From NCBI GenBank assembly GCA_011800805.1, contig MPNW01000587.1, positions 77,090 to 100,574 of the forward strand: a stretch of DNA of 23,485 nucleotides. Reading direction: 5' to 3'. Origin of the DNA: Hirudo medicinalis (taxonomy: Eukaryota > Annelida > Clitellata > Hirudinida > Hirudinidae). This document shows positions 9,801 through 19,890 of the stretch, in pieces; the first letter of the stretch is position 1, and each line of letters opens with the position of its first letter. The notes under the pieces were generated by a model that ran no database searches, was not told where the DNA came from, and worked only from the letters and a program-made list of their open reading frames with translations. The position numbers and the translations under genes are program-made.

Positions 9801-12800
9801 CGAGACCTTGTCCAAGATCATCGCAAACTTCCAAGCCAGGATCAGAGGTTACCTCATCAGGAAGAACTATACAAAACTTTGCGATCAAAGGTTGACATTG
9901 TTAATGATATTAAATATTTATTACAATTTGTTGCAACCATAATATTATGAAATAATATTTAAAGGTTGAAGGTTATTAAAAAATAATTTTATAACATTTC
10001 CAGAGTTGCCCTGAGCGTCATCCAGCGTAACATTAGACGCTGGATGTCAATGAGGAACTGGCAATGGTGGAAATTATACACCAGGGTGAAGCCCTTGTTG
10101 ACCCAAGCCAGAGCCGAAGACGACATGAAGAAACAAGCCGAAGAATTGGAAGCGACCAAAAAGGAGCTGGAAAAATTGACCAACCAGAAGAAGGCTTTGG
10201 AAGAAGCCAATGCCGAGCTCACCAAACAGAAGAACGACTATTTCCTCCAATTGCAGGCTGGAGGAGATACAATGTCTGATCTCGAAGACAAGATTTCACT
10301 GCTGGTCAACCAGAAAGGAGAATTGGATGCCGAATTGAAGGAAGCCGAAGAGAAGATCAAGGACTTGGAAGGAGGATCTGAGGAACTTTTGGAAAAGAAG
10401 AAACAACTGGAAGAGAAGAATTCCGAACAGAAAAAGCAAATTGAAAATCTCGAGCTAGGGTTACAGAAATCAGAACAGGAGAAACAAACCAAGGACAACC
10501 AGATCAGAACGCTGACGGAAGAATTGGCCAAAGGTGACGAAAACTGCGCCAAATTGCAGAAGGACAAGAAGGGCTTGGAAGAAACAATCAAGAAGGTGCA
10601 GGCTGACTTGCAGGCAGAGGAAGACAAAGTCAATCACCTGAACAAATTGAAACAAAAACTCGAGCAGACCATTGATGAGGTACGAATATGGTATTACGTC
10701 AGTCACAAGGTTTCCACAAAATAGGAATTTAAGCAACTAAATATGAATTTGAACAGGAAATCAGTGATTCATTCAATATTTCTTTATTATTAAAACAGCA
10801 ATAAGTTGTCAAAATTTTCAATAAATTCAAACAGAAAGAAGAAAGCTTGGAACGCGAAAAGAAGGTAAGAGCTGACGTAGAAAAAGCCAAGAGAAAGGTG
10901 GAATCCGATTTGAAACAGACTCAGGAGACAGTCGAAGAACTCGAAAGAGTCAAGCGCGAAATGGAGGATAACGTCAGACGGTAAGAACCATCAAGGTTGA
11001 GGATAATAAGACAAAAATAATAGAATCTCCAAACTATATGCTAAATGTTTTTTGACGACAGCAAGGACGCCGACCTCAACAACCTCAACTCCAAACTGGA
11101 AAGCGAGCAGAGTCTTGTGGCTCAACTCCAGAAAAAGATCAAGGAGCAGCAGGCACGCATCAGCGAGTTGGAAGAAGAATTGGAGGCCGAAAGAGCAGCT
11201 CGCTCCAAGGTAATATTTATTTAATGCAACAATTACCTGAATTTAAAAAACAACATTAAATTGCAATTAACATAATACGAATGAAACATTGGACAATGTT
11301 GAATTCCTTTGTCGGGATAAGAACTAAATAAATGCATTTGACAAAGAATGAATGAATATTCCCCAATCAGCCTATCGTTTCTGGAATTACAGGTCGAGAA
11401 GCAAAGAGCTGAACTTCAGCGAGAACTCGACGACTTGAGCCAACGCCTCGACGAGGCCGGAGGAGCCACTCAGGCCCAGTTGGAAGTCAACAAGAAACGC
11501 GAGGCAGAACTCCAGAAGTTGAGGAGAGACCTAGAGGAAGCTCATCTTCAGGCTGAAACTCAACTGTCAGCTGCCCGCAAGAAGCAGCAGGATTCAGTCA
11601 ACGAGCTGGCAGAGCAGCTCGACCACGCGCAGAAGAGCAAGCAGAAGGTCGAAAAGGAGAAACAAGCTCTCAAGGCCGAACTCGATGACGCCCGGGCACA
11701 GCTGGACCACGTCAACAAGGGACGTGCCAACTCCGACAAAGTGGGTAAGCAACTGGAGTCCCAGGTCAGCGAACTTTCTGCCAAACTCGATCAGTCACTT
11801 CGCGACACTCAAGAGCTCAACAACCAGAAGTCCAAGGCCCAAGCTGAAAATGCCGATCTTCTGAAGAAATTGGAAGAAGCCGAAAGTCAGCTCAGTCAGC
11901 TGACCAAAGCTAAGCAGCAGTTTGCCAAATCTCTCGAGGAAGCCAAAGGAGCCTTAGAAGAAGAAAGCAGGCTCAGGACCAAGGCCCAGAGCGAGAACCG
12001 TAACTTGCAGGTAAAAAGAATAATTGAAGCATTTGTCGATTTAAAATTATTTCATAACTTTCAAGCAACTCGAATTAGACAGTGTAAGAATAATTGTACA
12101 GTTAAAACATAATACTTACCACAGGCTGATCTCGACCAACTGAAAGAGCAACTAGAAGAAGAGCAAAGCGCTCGCTCAGATTCCCAGAGACTCATCCAAA
12201 AGGCACAACAGGAAGCCCAGTCATGGAAACAGAAGTGCGAAAGCGGAGAAGGTGGAGCTGGAAGAGAAGAACTCGAGGAATTGAAAAGGAAACTCAATGC
12301 CAAGCTCCAAGATGCTGAGAGCCAGCTAGAGACAGCCCTGCAGAAGGCTGCTGGTCTTGAGAAGGCCAACCAGAGGCTGAGGGCTGAACTTGAAGACGTT
12401 ACCATTGAGTTGGAAAGAGTAAGTAGTGATTATTTGAAATTACTTAATAATTAGCGTTACCTGAGAAATTAGGCGGACTGTATGTAAATGTATAGTGTAC
12501 GAAAATTTGAATCGGAAATCAAATACTTTCAGTGCTCAGGAATAGCCAACCAGGCCGAGAAGAGGCAAAGGTCATTTGACAAGGTCGTCGACGAATGGAA
12601 GAAGAAGGTGGCTGATCTCCAGGCAGAACTCGACAAATCGCAGAAGGAACAAAGAACTGTCGCTGCCGACGTCTACCGTCTCAGAGCTCAACTGGAAGAA
12701 GCCAACGAAGCCACCGAGAGCGTCAGAAGGGAGAACAAGAACCTGACAGACGAAATCCATGACCTCACAGAGCAACTCAGCGACGGAGGCAAAAACGTCC

Positions 12801-15214
12801 ACGAGATCGACAAGGCCAAAAGACGCCTCGAACTCGAGAAGGAAGAACTCCAGGCTGCCCTTGAGGAAGCCGAAAGTGCTCTGGAGCAGGAAGAGGCTAA
12901 GGTCGCACGAGCTCAACTTGAATTGACCAGCGTCAAACAGGACATCGACAGGAAGATTGCAGAGAAGGAAGAAGAATTTGAAAGCACACGGTAACTTTGA
13001 AAACATTCTTAACTATGGAAAAATGCTTAATAAATACATTATAGAATACAATTTCAACAATCAATCAATTTAATATTGCATGTTACCTTGATATCAACAT
13101 ATCCATTCAACATTACAGCAAAAACCACCAGCGTGCCTTGGAGTCCATGCAGGCAAGTCTCGAAGCTGAAGCCAGAGGCAAAGCTGAAGCCTTAAGAAGC
13201 AAGAAGAAGCTCGAACAAGACATCAACGAGCTCGAAGTTTCAGTTGATGGAGCCAATAGGGGCCGTGCAGAGGCAGAGAAGAACCTCAAAAAATACCAGC
13301 AACAGGTCAAGGAACTCCAAGAAGCTCTCGAGACCGAGCAGAGGAATAGAGAAGACGTACGCGAACAATTCCTGGCTGCCGAACGCAAAGCCATGGTCTT
13401 GGCTGGAGAATACGAGGAGCTGAAGACCCAACTGGAGGCAGCAGAAAGAGCTCGCAAAGCAGCTGAAAACGAGCTACATGAAGCTTCCGATCGTGTGTCC
13501 GAGCTTTCCACTCAAGTCTCGTCGTTGGCCTCGCAGAAGAGGAAGTACGAGAACGACGTTCAGTCCATCCAGGTATGGACTTAGGATTCAACTAACGATG
13601 ATGATGATGATGATATTAGAAATATTTGGAATATGTGGCTTTTTTAACTGTCATATAACTTAAGGGTTGCTCTACTTTTAGTTATTCCTTGTTTGCAACA
13701 GGCCGATCTTGAAGATGCCCACAACGAACTGAAGTCAGCCGAAGATGCCGCCAAGAGAGCAGCAGCTGAGGCAGCCAAGGTCGCCGAAGAACTCAGACAC
13801 GAGCAAGACCATTCGAGTCAGATCGAGAAAATGAGAAGAGCTTTGGAGGCCCAAGTCAAGGAATTACAAGCCAGGTTCATTGTATAACCTTAAATTGACC
13901 CTGTAATAAAATAAATAAAAATTCAAATAACACGAGGAAATAAATTATTACATTTTATACAGGCTGGACGAGGCCGAGGCGTCAGCCTTGAAGGGAGGCA
14001 AGAAGACCATCCAGAAATTGGAGCAGAGAGTGCGCGAGCTTGAAATCGAACTCGAGAACGAGCAGAGGAGATACTCGGAGACTGACAAGAACTTGAGGAA
14101 GCAGGACAGAAGACTCAAGGAACTCAGCACCCAGGCCGAAGAAGACCACAAGGCCCAGGAGAGATACGTCAGTGAGATCGATGCCCTTCAACAAAAGATC
14201 AAGACTTTCAAGAGACAGATCGAAGAGGCCGTACGTGAAATGATTACAATTAATTTAATTAATCAGAGATAATTATTAATTGGTTAATAATTATTACAAT
14301 ATTTAAACGATTAAAATCATTATTTCACAAATTATTACAGTTAAAATAAGCTTATTATAATAGTTATTCATCATACAGTAAAAAAGAAAAACATAAACAT
14401 ACTTCATAAGCTTCTCTTCAAAATCACAGGAGGAGATAGCTGCCGTCAACCTGGCCAAATACAGGAAAGTCCAGCACGATCTTGAAGAATCAGAAGAGAG
14501 AGCTGAGCAAGCCGAACAAGCCATGTCCAAGCTCAGGGCCAAGTCTCGCAGTTCAACCTCCGTGGCCAGAGCTGGAGCACCAGGTGGTGGTGGTGTAGGA
14601 GGAGGTTCATCAGCCGGTGGAGCAACGTCATCGGGAACATCATCATCATCCGTACTTACTTACTATACTTACTTAATTATAATTAATAATATTATTGTTT
14701 TATTAAATTATATTATTATATGTGTTATGTTATATTATATTGATATTGTATATTACATTATATTTATATTATATTATATTATATTATATTTATATTAAAT
14801 TATATTAATCATTGGTATTGTTAATTCATTTTCATTAATGTTACCCTTATTGATCAATATTGTAATAACTAGTTATCATTAATGTGGGCCTTTAATCTGA
14901 CCGTTGCAGGTCAGCCACGGTGGAGCTTTTAGGGAAGTCGGGGGTCTTGGAGGTCTTGGCGGTCTCGGGGGACACAGTGGATACGGTGGACACAGTGGAC
15001 ACACACACCTCGGTATGGGAGGCCTTGGTGGTGGACAGGGAGGAATGACCATTAGATATGAAAGTCACACAAGCAACTGTAAGTCAACTTTATAAGTTAA
15101 CGTAATAATATTTATTATTATTATTATTATTATTTGTCGGCAATAATGATTATTACAATAATATATTTAGACTAATCATTTAATAAATGTATCTTTCTAA
15201 CAGATTCTGATTGA
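3883..15214 (+). CDS. Mhc: Muscle (class II) myosin heavy chain, 30 coding exons
   Basis: Actin-based ATPase motor of thick filaments, with an N-terminal SH3-like domain, motor, two light-chain sites and a long coiled-coil rod. Exons: 3883-4086, 4479-4622, 5005-5161, 5431-5458, 5665-5767, 5938-6036, 6349-6412, 6558-6659, 6920-7023, 7140-7281, 7427-7695, 7861-8031, 8444-8623, 8759-8882, 9027-9088, 9208-9295, 9402-9518, 9636-9890, 10004-10679, 10835-10980, 11062-11209, 11393-12010, 12125-12418, 12533-12990, 13119-13572, 13702-13874, 13963-14230, 14430-14651, 14910-15078, 15204-15214. All introns are GT-AG and phases agree, except that exon 17 is one base short after 9418. The start ATG has A at -3 (CAAAATG) and opens a typical myosin N-terminus. 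With the missing base allowed for, the product is about 2016 aa, against roughly 1940 for the family; the excess is a C-terminal Gly-rich tail. The identity is certain; a few weak donors (exons 3, 10, 26, 28) were chosen by phase and homology. Confidence 0.96.
4288..4373. repeat. (ATT)n microsatellite in myosin intron 2
   Basis: Interrupted TTA/ATT repeats with a short ATC run. Intron 2 (4623-5004) carries further ATT arrays after exon 2; this one lies in intron 1 of the coding region, just before exon 2. Confidence 0.85.
4778..4975. repeat. (ATT)n arrays in the intron between myosin exons 2 and 3
   Basis: A long nearly pure ATT run at about 4778-4878 and a second at about 4921-4975. They make up about half of this 382-bp intron and end just before the T-rich acceptor tract. 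Confidence 0.9.
5210..5353 (+). repeat. 24-bp minisatellite, six units, in myosin intron 3
   Basis: Six uninterrupted 24-bp units of the form AATTCTGAATGATTGATTGA plus four bases, starting at 5210, 5234, 5258, 5282, 5306 and 5330. Units differ by a few substitutions (for example units 4-5 begin AGTTCGG), with no length change. Confidence 0.9.
6766..6820. repeat. (ATT)n microsatellite in myosin intron 8
   Basis: About 18 pure ATT units between exons 8 and 9. Confidence 0.92.
7312..7388. repeat. (AATC)n repeat in myosin intron 10
   Basis: Imperfect AATC tetranucleotide array between exons 10 and 11. Confidence 0.85.
8184..8378 (+). mobile_element. SINE-like element in myosin intron 12
   Basis: A GC-richer island inside an AT-rich intron. 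It has an A-box-like start (GGTTGGCAGAATGGG), a B-box-like GTGTTCGAAACC at about 8254-8265, and a tail AGCGCTATATAAAT at 8298-8311. The tail recurs as GGCGCTATATAAAT at 8347-8360, followed by a TTACAT simple repeat. The GCGCTATATAAAT end resembles L2/CR1-type LINE tails used by many animal SINEs. The A-to-B-box spacing is longer than in a tRNA. Family not identified. Confidence 0.6.
10004..14549 (+). other. Mhc: Myosin second IQ motif, S2 and light meromyosin rod (exons 19-28)
   Basis: The second light-chain site includes RNWQWWKLY, followed by the head-rod junction proline at about residue 835 (VKPLL). The same number applies in scallop myosin as I recall, which supports the upstream exon calls. 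From there to LRAKSR (about residue 1923) the sequence is continuous heptad coiled coil rich in Glu, Lys, Leu and Gln, with family signatures such as [26 protein letters not shown] and [12 protein letters not shown]. The rod drives dimerisation and thick-filament assembly. From the junction proline to LRAKSR it spans 1088 residues, one more than I count for human MYH7; the extra residue sits in a Gly-rich patch at 12245-12265. Confidence 0.93.
14652..14909. repeat. Mhc: AT-rich intron with TATAT-type repeats between exons 28 and 29
   Basis: A 258-bp intron with an ATATT pentamer array at about 14756-14812. It separates the two Gly-rich tail exons. Confidence 0.75.
15111..15134. repeat. (ATT)n in the last myosin intron
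   Basis: About eight ATT units between exons 29 and 30. Confidence 0.85.
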
Positions 15215-15298
15215 TCGTGTTTTTACTTGAGGATGCATGTGAGTATGAAACATTCGACGTCCATCGTGAATGAATAATCTCAGTTCTAAGTTGTAAAC

Positions 15299-15304
15299 AA
15301 TAAA
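15299..15304 (+). terminator. Mhc: Polyadenylation signal AATAAA for myosin
   Basis: First canonical AATAAA after the myosin stop codon, 85 nt downstream. Later ones at 15812-15817 (followed by a GT-rich stretch) and 15931-15936 could give longer 3' UTRs. Confidence 0.5.
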
Positions 15305-16804
15305 TTAATAATAATCATATTCATAAATATCATTAGAATCTTATCGTAGCTTAATTAAATTACATTTAAGTTATTATAATAACTATTATTATTATTATAA
15401 TAATGTTAATTATTATTAATAAGTAATTATATTTATATTTTATATTTTAATTATATAATATAATTAATAGTAATTATAGTAATAATTATAATATTTATTC
15501 ATAATTATAATAATTAATTTTTATAATTATATATTATATTATATTAATTATATATTATTTTTATAATAATATTTTATTATTATAGTAATATTATAATTAT
15601 TATAATTATTCTCACTCCACAACTCTAAAATTTCCAAAAGGTAACCACTCGGAGTGAATAAAGGAAGAATCCACACGGGACAAAAAAAATACACAACTGA
15701 CTTTTTGGTTTCGATCTTACGTTTGGTTGAGGTTCTAGCAACTTTTTTACTGGTATTCTCATTCGGTCATATTGTGTCATAAATTTTAGAATTATGTGTG
15801 ACCTTTTTACCAATAAAACTGTGTGCATCAACTTGAACACGATGTCTTGCCTTCTGTCCTTGTCAGCGATTACTGGGTTGGACGACAAATAATTTTTATA
15901 ACTAGAGCTTAAGCACGGCCTTAATAACTAAATAAAACTTTTATTGTGACAAATCAGTGGTCGGCTTCTTCTACCTAATAATAAGTTTTTGCGAAACTGA
16001 CTCGATTTCTATCACTTTGTCAAAACTATCCCCAAACTAGTCGTCCATTAAAAACTGCACTAAGATCTATGACGAGGTCGATGCGAGCCAGCAACTCACT
16101 AAGACATGTTCTAAGATCTATATTATCTATGGTGTCTTGTCCAGGGTGTAGACCCTGACTCCCCCAAAATAAAGCTACAAGAGGATTGTTTTTCAGGACC
16201 TACTTGCTGTTGTACAATTTTGTTTGTTAATTTTGTTGCAGTCCCTTGCATAACTGAGATGATTTGGACTAATGCACTTTTTCGTAACTGGCTTATAAAT
16301 AAAGTCCTTGTATCACTTATGCTACGCACAGGGAGAAATTGTTGAAGACCGACAACGACGCGGAAACCTGATCGCGACAAAACCGAAAGTCTCAAACTTT
16401 TTTGCTCAACATCTGAATCGGTTTACAGGAACTGAATTACAATCTGAATTGGTCGTTGTTCTTGCAAGCATTAATATGACAATGATAAACAAATGACAAT
16501 GCAAAAAAAAAAAAATATCTAAGCCAATATTCCTAATTGAAATCTACAAATATTAAGATCTCAACAAGGCGTCTGCTCGAGAGGCACAACAGGTTCAAGT
16601 GAAAAAAACTGGCAGCAGGAATTCAAACAAATTCTTTTCTCGAAAATGTCAGCTTAACATTAACTGCTTAACTAAGTGCTCTCGACAACAGCAACTCGAA
16701 ACATCGAAGCAAACAAAACGTCGATCGTCAAAAATAACAAACATCAAAATCTCCGGAAAGAACAAAACAATCAGAACCATCAATCAAATTGAGCCCCGCC
16801 CTCT
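15305..16804. other. Intergenic region between the convergent genes
   Basis: About 15365-15610 is almost pure A/T with short palindromes of TAATTATA type. 15610-16800 is of mixed composition with no convincing ORF, and holds several AATAAA motifs (15812, 15931, 16297). CTAAGATCTAT occurs twice, about 50 bp apart (near 16060 and 16109). Confidence 0.6.
15931..15945. terminator. Near-palindromic, possibly bidirectional polyadenylation signal
   Basis: AATAAAACTTTTATT gives AATAAA on the + strand (15931-15936) and on the - strand (15945-15940) between two convergent genes. It is the nearest canonical - strand signal I find below the HADHA stop, about 860 nt away. Confidence 0.4.
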
Positions 16805-17425
16805 CTACATGCTCGTAGCTTTCTTCATGGCCTCTGCCGGCTCCCCTGCCTCCGTCTTCCTGGCGTCGGCAGCGGCGGAGTGGAACTTCTTGGAACTCCT
16901 GGCGTGATCCACCAGAAGTTGGCAGGGCTGGAACCTCGAGCCGTAGACTTCCGAGAACCTCTTCAACCGGTCGACCAACTTGTCGGCGCCGTAGATGTCC
17001 GCGAATCTGAAAGGACCTGACGAAGCAGAGGAGTTCGACTTAAGTCAAACCGGTGTGTCGCAAGTACGCTAGGCTTTCAGATTGACTTCTAAAACGTAGC
17101 GGTTATTTGTTGAATGTCATTTCGTTAGTTAGTGGACAATAACAAGTAATTAACAAATTACACCAAAGCCTCGTTCGTCGAACCAACTGAGGTATAAATT
17201 CGTGTCGAGATAAAAATAATATCACTTAACCCCGATCTTAAACGAGAGCTCGTCCCACTTTTTATCGTGCTCGACGTAAAATCAGACATGGAAATGCAAA
17301 CCTCCGAGGAATGGTGGGAATCCCAGGCCAAACACGGCACCGATGTCTCCTTCCAGCTGCAGACGACGATAGTGATGATGAAAATTAGAAATTTTCGAGC
17401 ACTACATATTATTATTTTTTTTTAA

Positions 17426-17457
<32 letters not shown>

Positions 17458-18506
17458 CATCATCATCGTTATTTTCCATTCATTGTATGTTAATTGTATT
17501 ATTGTCTGATCGATTCATTCAATTCATTCAATCCATTATTAACGGGTCTTCGGGTGCACTCACGGAACTGGCGAGGACCCCCTCTTCAAGGCACATGATG
17601 CACTGGTTGGTGAACCTTCCCAGTATCCTCATCCTGACATCCTCGTAGGTCAACCTGTCGTCATCATCGTGGCGATAATGATGGTGATGACGGTGATGTC
17701 GATGACTTTGATGACTGCGATGATTTTGATGACGATGCGGGTAGCATCAGAGATGACGACGACAACGACGATGATGATTAAACCTTGATAAAATCCAATA
17801 AAATCATTCAAATTGGTCAAATTGGGTTGATCCAACATCAATGGTTGGATGATAATGATGATGATGGTGGTGGTGATGATGATGATGGTGATTGATGATG
17901 ATGATGATGATGGTGATGATGGTGGTGATGATGATGATGGTGGTGGTGACGACCACTCACGCAAGTTTCGGCTCCTTGAGGTGGGGCTTGAGAATCTCAA
18001 GAAAGCCAAGGTTGACATTTCTCTCCTTCAGCGATCCATCATACATAAATATGCCCTGACCTGATTTCCTTCCTGTGACAAAAGGATACTATCATCACCA
18101 TCATTCTCACCAGCATCACCATCACAATCTTCATCATCAGTATCACCATCAGTGTCATCATCACTAACCCAGGAAACCCCTAGCAACCATGTCTTCAAAA
18201 ATTGTTCCATCCTCGAGCTTGATTCCGAGCTTGTCCCCCAAGGCACCTGCCAGGTACTTGTGGATGTGGGCCGCGACATCGACCCCGACCTCGTCCAATA
18301 GGGTGGCCGATCCGATCGGGAACCCCATGAGAGTGGTTCTCTTGTCGAGCTCTTTTGGATCCAAGCCCTCCTGTGGCGAAGGAGATGAATCAAACATTAG
18401 TAATAATAAATTATGGTAATATTAATAATAATGGTACTAATAATAATGGTATTAGTAATGATAATAATATTAATAATGGTAATAATAAAATAACAACAAT
18501 AATAAC

Positions 18507-18542
<36 letters not shown>

Positions 18543-18733
18543 GAGTAATATTTAATGTTAAGAATTTGATTTGCATGCTCGCATTTGTATGCAACATGAC
18601 ATTCAGATATCATTCTCCGCACTACAAGAAAGTTTTATCGTCACCATCACCACCGCCATCATCATCATCTCCATCACCACCATCACCATCATCATCACCA
18701 CCATCATCATCATCATCATCACGAGCACCTACT

Positions 18734-18765
<32 letters not shown>

Positions 18766-19081
18766 CGAACACATACTCACCACCACCACCATTACCATCA
18801 TCATCATCATTATCATCATGAGCACCTACTCACCAGGAGCAGCTCGAACGCCTCGGCCGCCAGGGCATTGAGGCACCTCGTGGTGTAAAAGCCTGGCGAG
18901 TCCTTCACCACGATCACCACCTTGCCCTGCTTGAGGCCCACGTCGACAGCAGAGGCTGACATGAATAATTAATCGACCGCTTAACATTACACGGTCGTGC
19001 ATTAGCATAATTAGCAATAAGTCGACGATGATGATGATTACGACGACGATGACGACGACGACGACGACGATGATGATGATA

Positions 19082-19122
<41 letters not shown>

Positions 19123-19516
19123 AACCAACTCAAATCGCAATTACTTCAAATATTGGAACATTAGGAAAACAGAATGGCTAAGAAATTGTTTACCAATCTT
19201 GGGCTAGACACTGATTGGTTGACCTGGTTTCCTTGCACTTGGATCGAAGGTCATTGGCCAGCTTTGAACAATCTGGGTCAAGTCCGCATCTCTTTTTGGC
19301 CTCCAAACAAGTTACTTCAAGGTCATCAGTTGAAAGGTGAGCCGAGAAAATGGAGGATTCGTTGTGGACTTAAATGAAAGGAAGTCAAAGGTCATAATAA
19401 TAATAATTATTATTAAGTTGATGACGTCGACGACGATGTCGATGTCGATGACGATGACGTTGAAGATATCGACTCACAACAACAACAACAACAACAAAAC
19501 AACAAACAACAACAAC

Positions 19517-19585
<69 letters not shown>

Positions 19586-19853
19586 AAACAACAACAACNA
19601 ATGATTTTGTTGTTGATGTTGTTGCTTTGTTATTTCGATGCTTGGTTGAAATAAAATTGCTCAAAAAATAAAATAAATAAATAAAAATAATATTATAAAT
19701 AATAATAATAGGTTCGAATAAATCATGTTAATTAGAGGGAACCGACCGACTGTGTCGTTCGAGGTCTTGTCGTACGTGACGAGCTCCAGCAGCGTCATCT
19801 TGTCCACGGGTGAAAAGTAGTGCATCCCTATAACCTGCAATTGACTTATGACA

Positions 19854-19890
<37 letters not shown>

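Larger units (their letters stand above)
3883..9890 (+). other. Mhc: Myosin motor domain and first IQ motif (coding exons 1-18)
   Basis: Residues 1 to about 805. Visible landmarks: P-loop GESGAGKT at about 179-186 (exon 5); switch I NNNSSRFGK at about 239-247 (exons 6/7); switch [11 protein letters not shown] at about 464-472 (end of exon 11); a basic loop 2 ([14 protein letters not shown], exons 14/15); the actin-binding [12 protein letters not shown] stretch (exon 16); the SH2/SH1 helix [14 protein letters not shown] (exon 17); the converter; and the first IQ helix ([12 protein letters not shown]). Loop 1 is short and acidic/basic ([12 protein letters not shown]). The extreme shortness of exon 4 (28 nt) and lengths such as 64 and 88 nt match, as I recall, exon sizes of vertebrate sarcomeric genes. 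The reading frame breaks once, after Asp686 in exon 17. Confidence 0.93.
14550..15214 (+). other. Mhc: Myosin Gly/Ser-rich nonhelical tailpiece (exons 28-30)
   Basis: After LRAKSR the protein leaves the coiled coil and enters about 93 residues of low-complexity sequence. First comes a Ser/Ala/Gly part ([18 protein letters not shown]) in exon 28. Exon 29 follows, with [11 protein letters not shown] and His/Ser/Gly repeats ([16 protein letters not shown]), then a less repetitive end, [14 protein letters not shown]. The stop TGA at 15212-15214 is in an 11-nt terminal exon. Donors are gtactt (weak, 14652) and gtaagt (15079); acceptors are ttgcag and taacag. Conventional muscle myosins usually end within a few tens of residues of this point. 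The tailpiece of other myosins takes part in filament assembly and phosphorylation; that role here is inference. Confidence 0.85.

Noticed and set aside
10238..10633. 131-codon minus-strand frame opposite the myosin rod
   Set aside because: Antisense shadow of Glu/Lys-rich coiled coil (Ser/Phe/Leu-rich). The same applies to the other minus-strand frames in the rod exons.
3883..15214. Calling the whole myosin gene a pseudogene because of the exon 17 frameshift
   Set aside because: All 29 other exons, every splice site and all catalytic motifs are intact, and only one base in a short C run is missing. An isolated error is more likely than decay.
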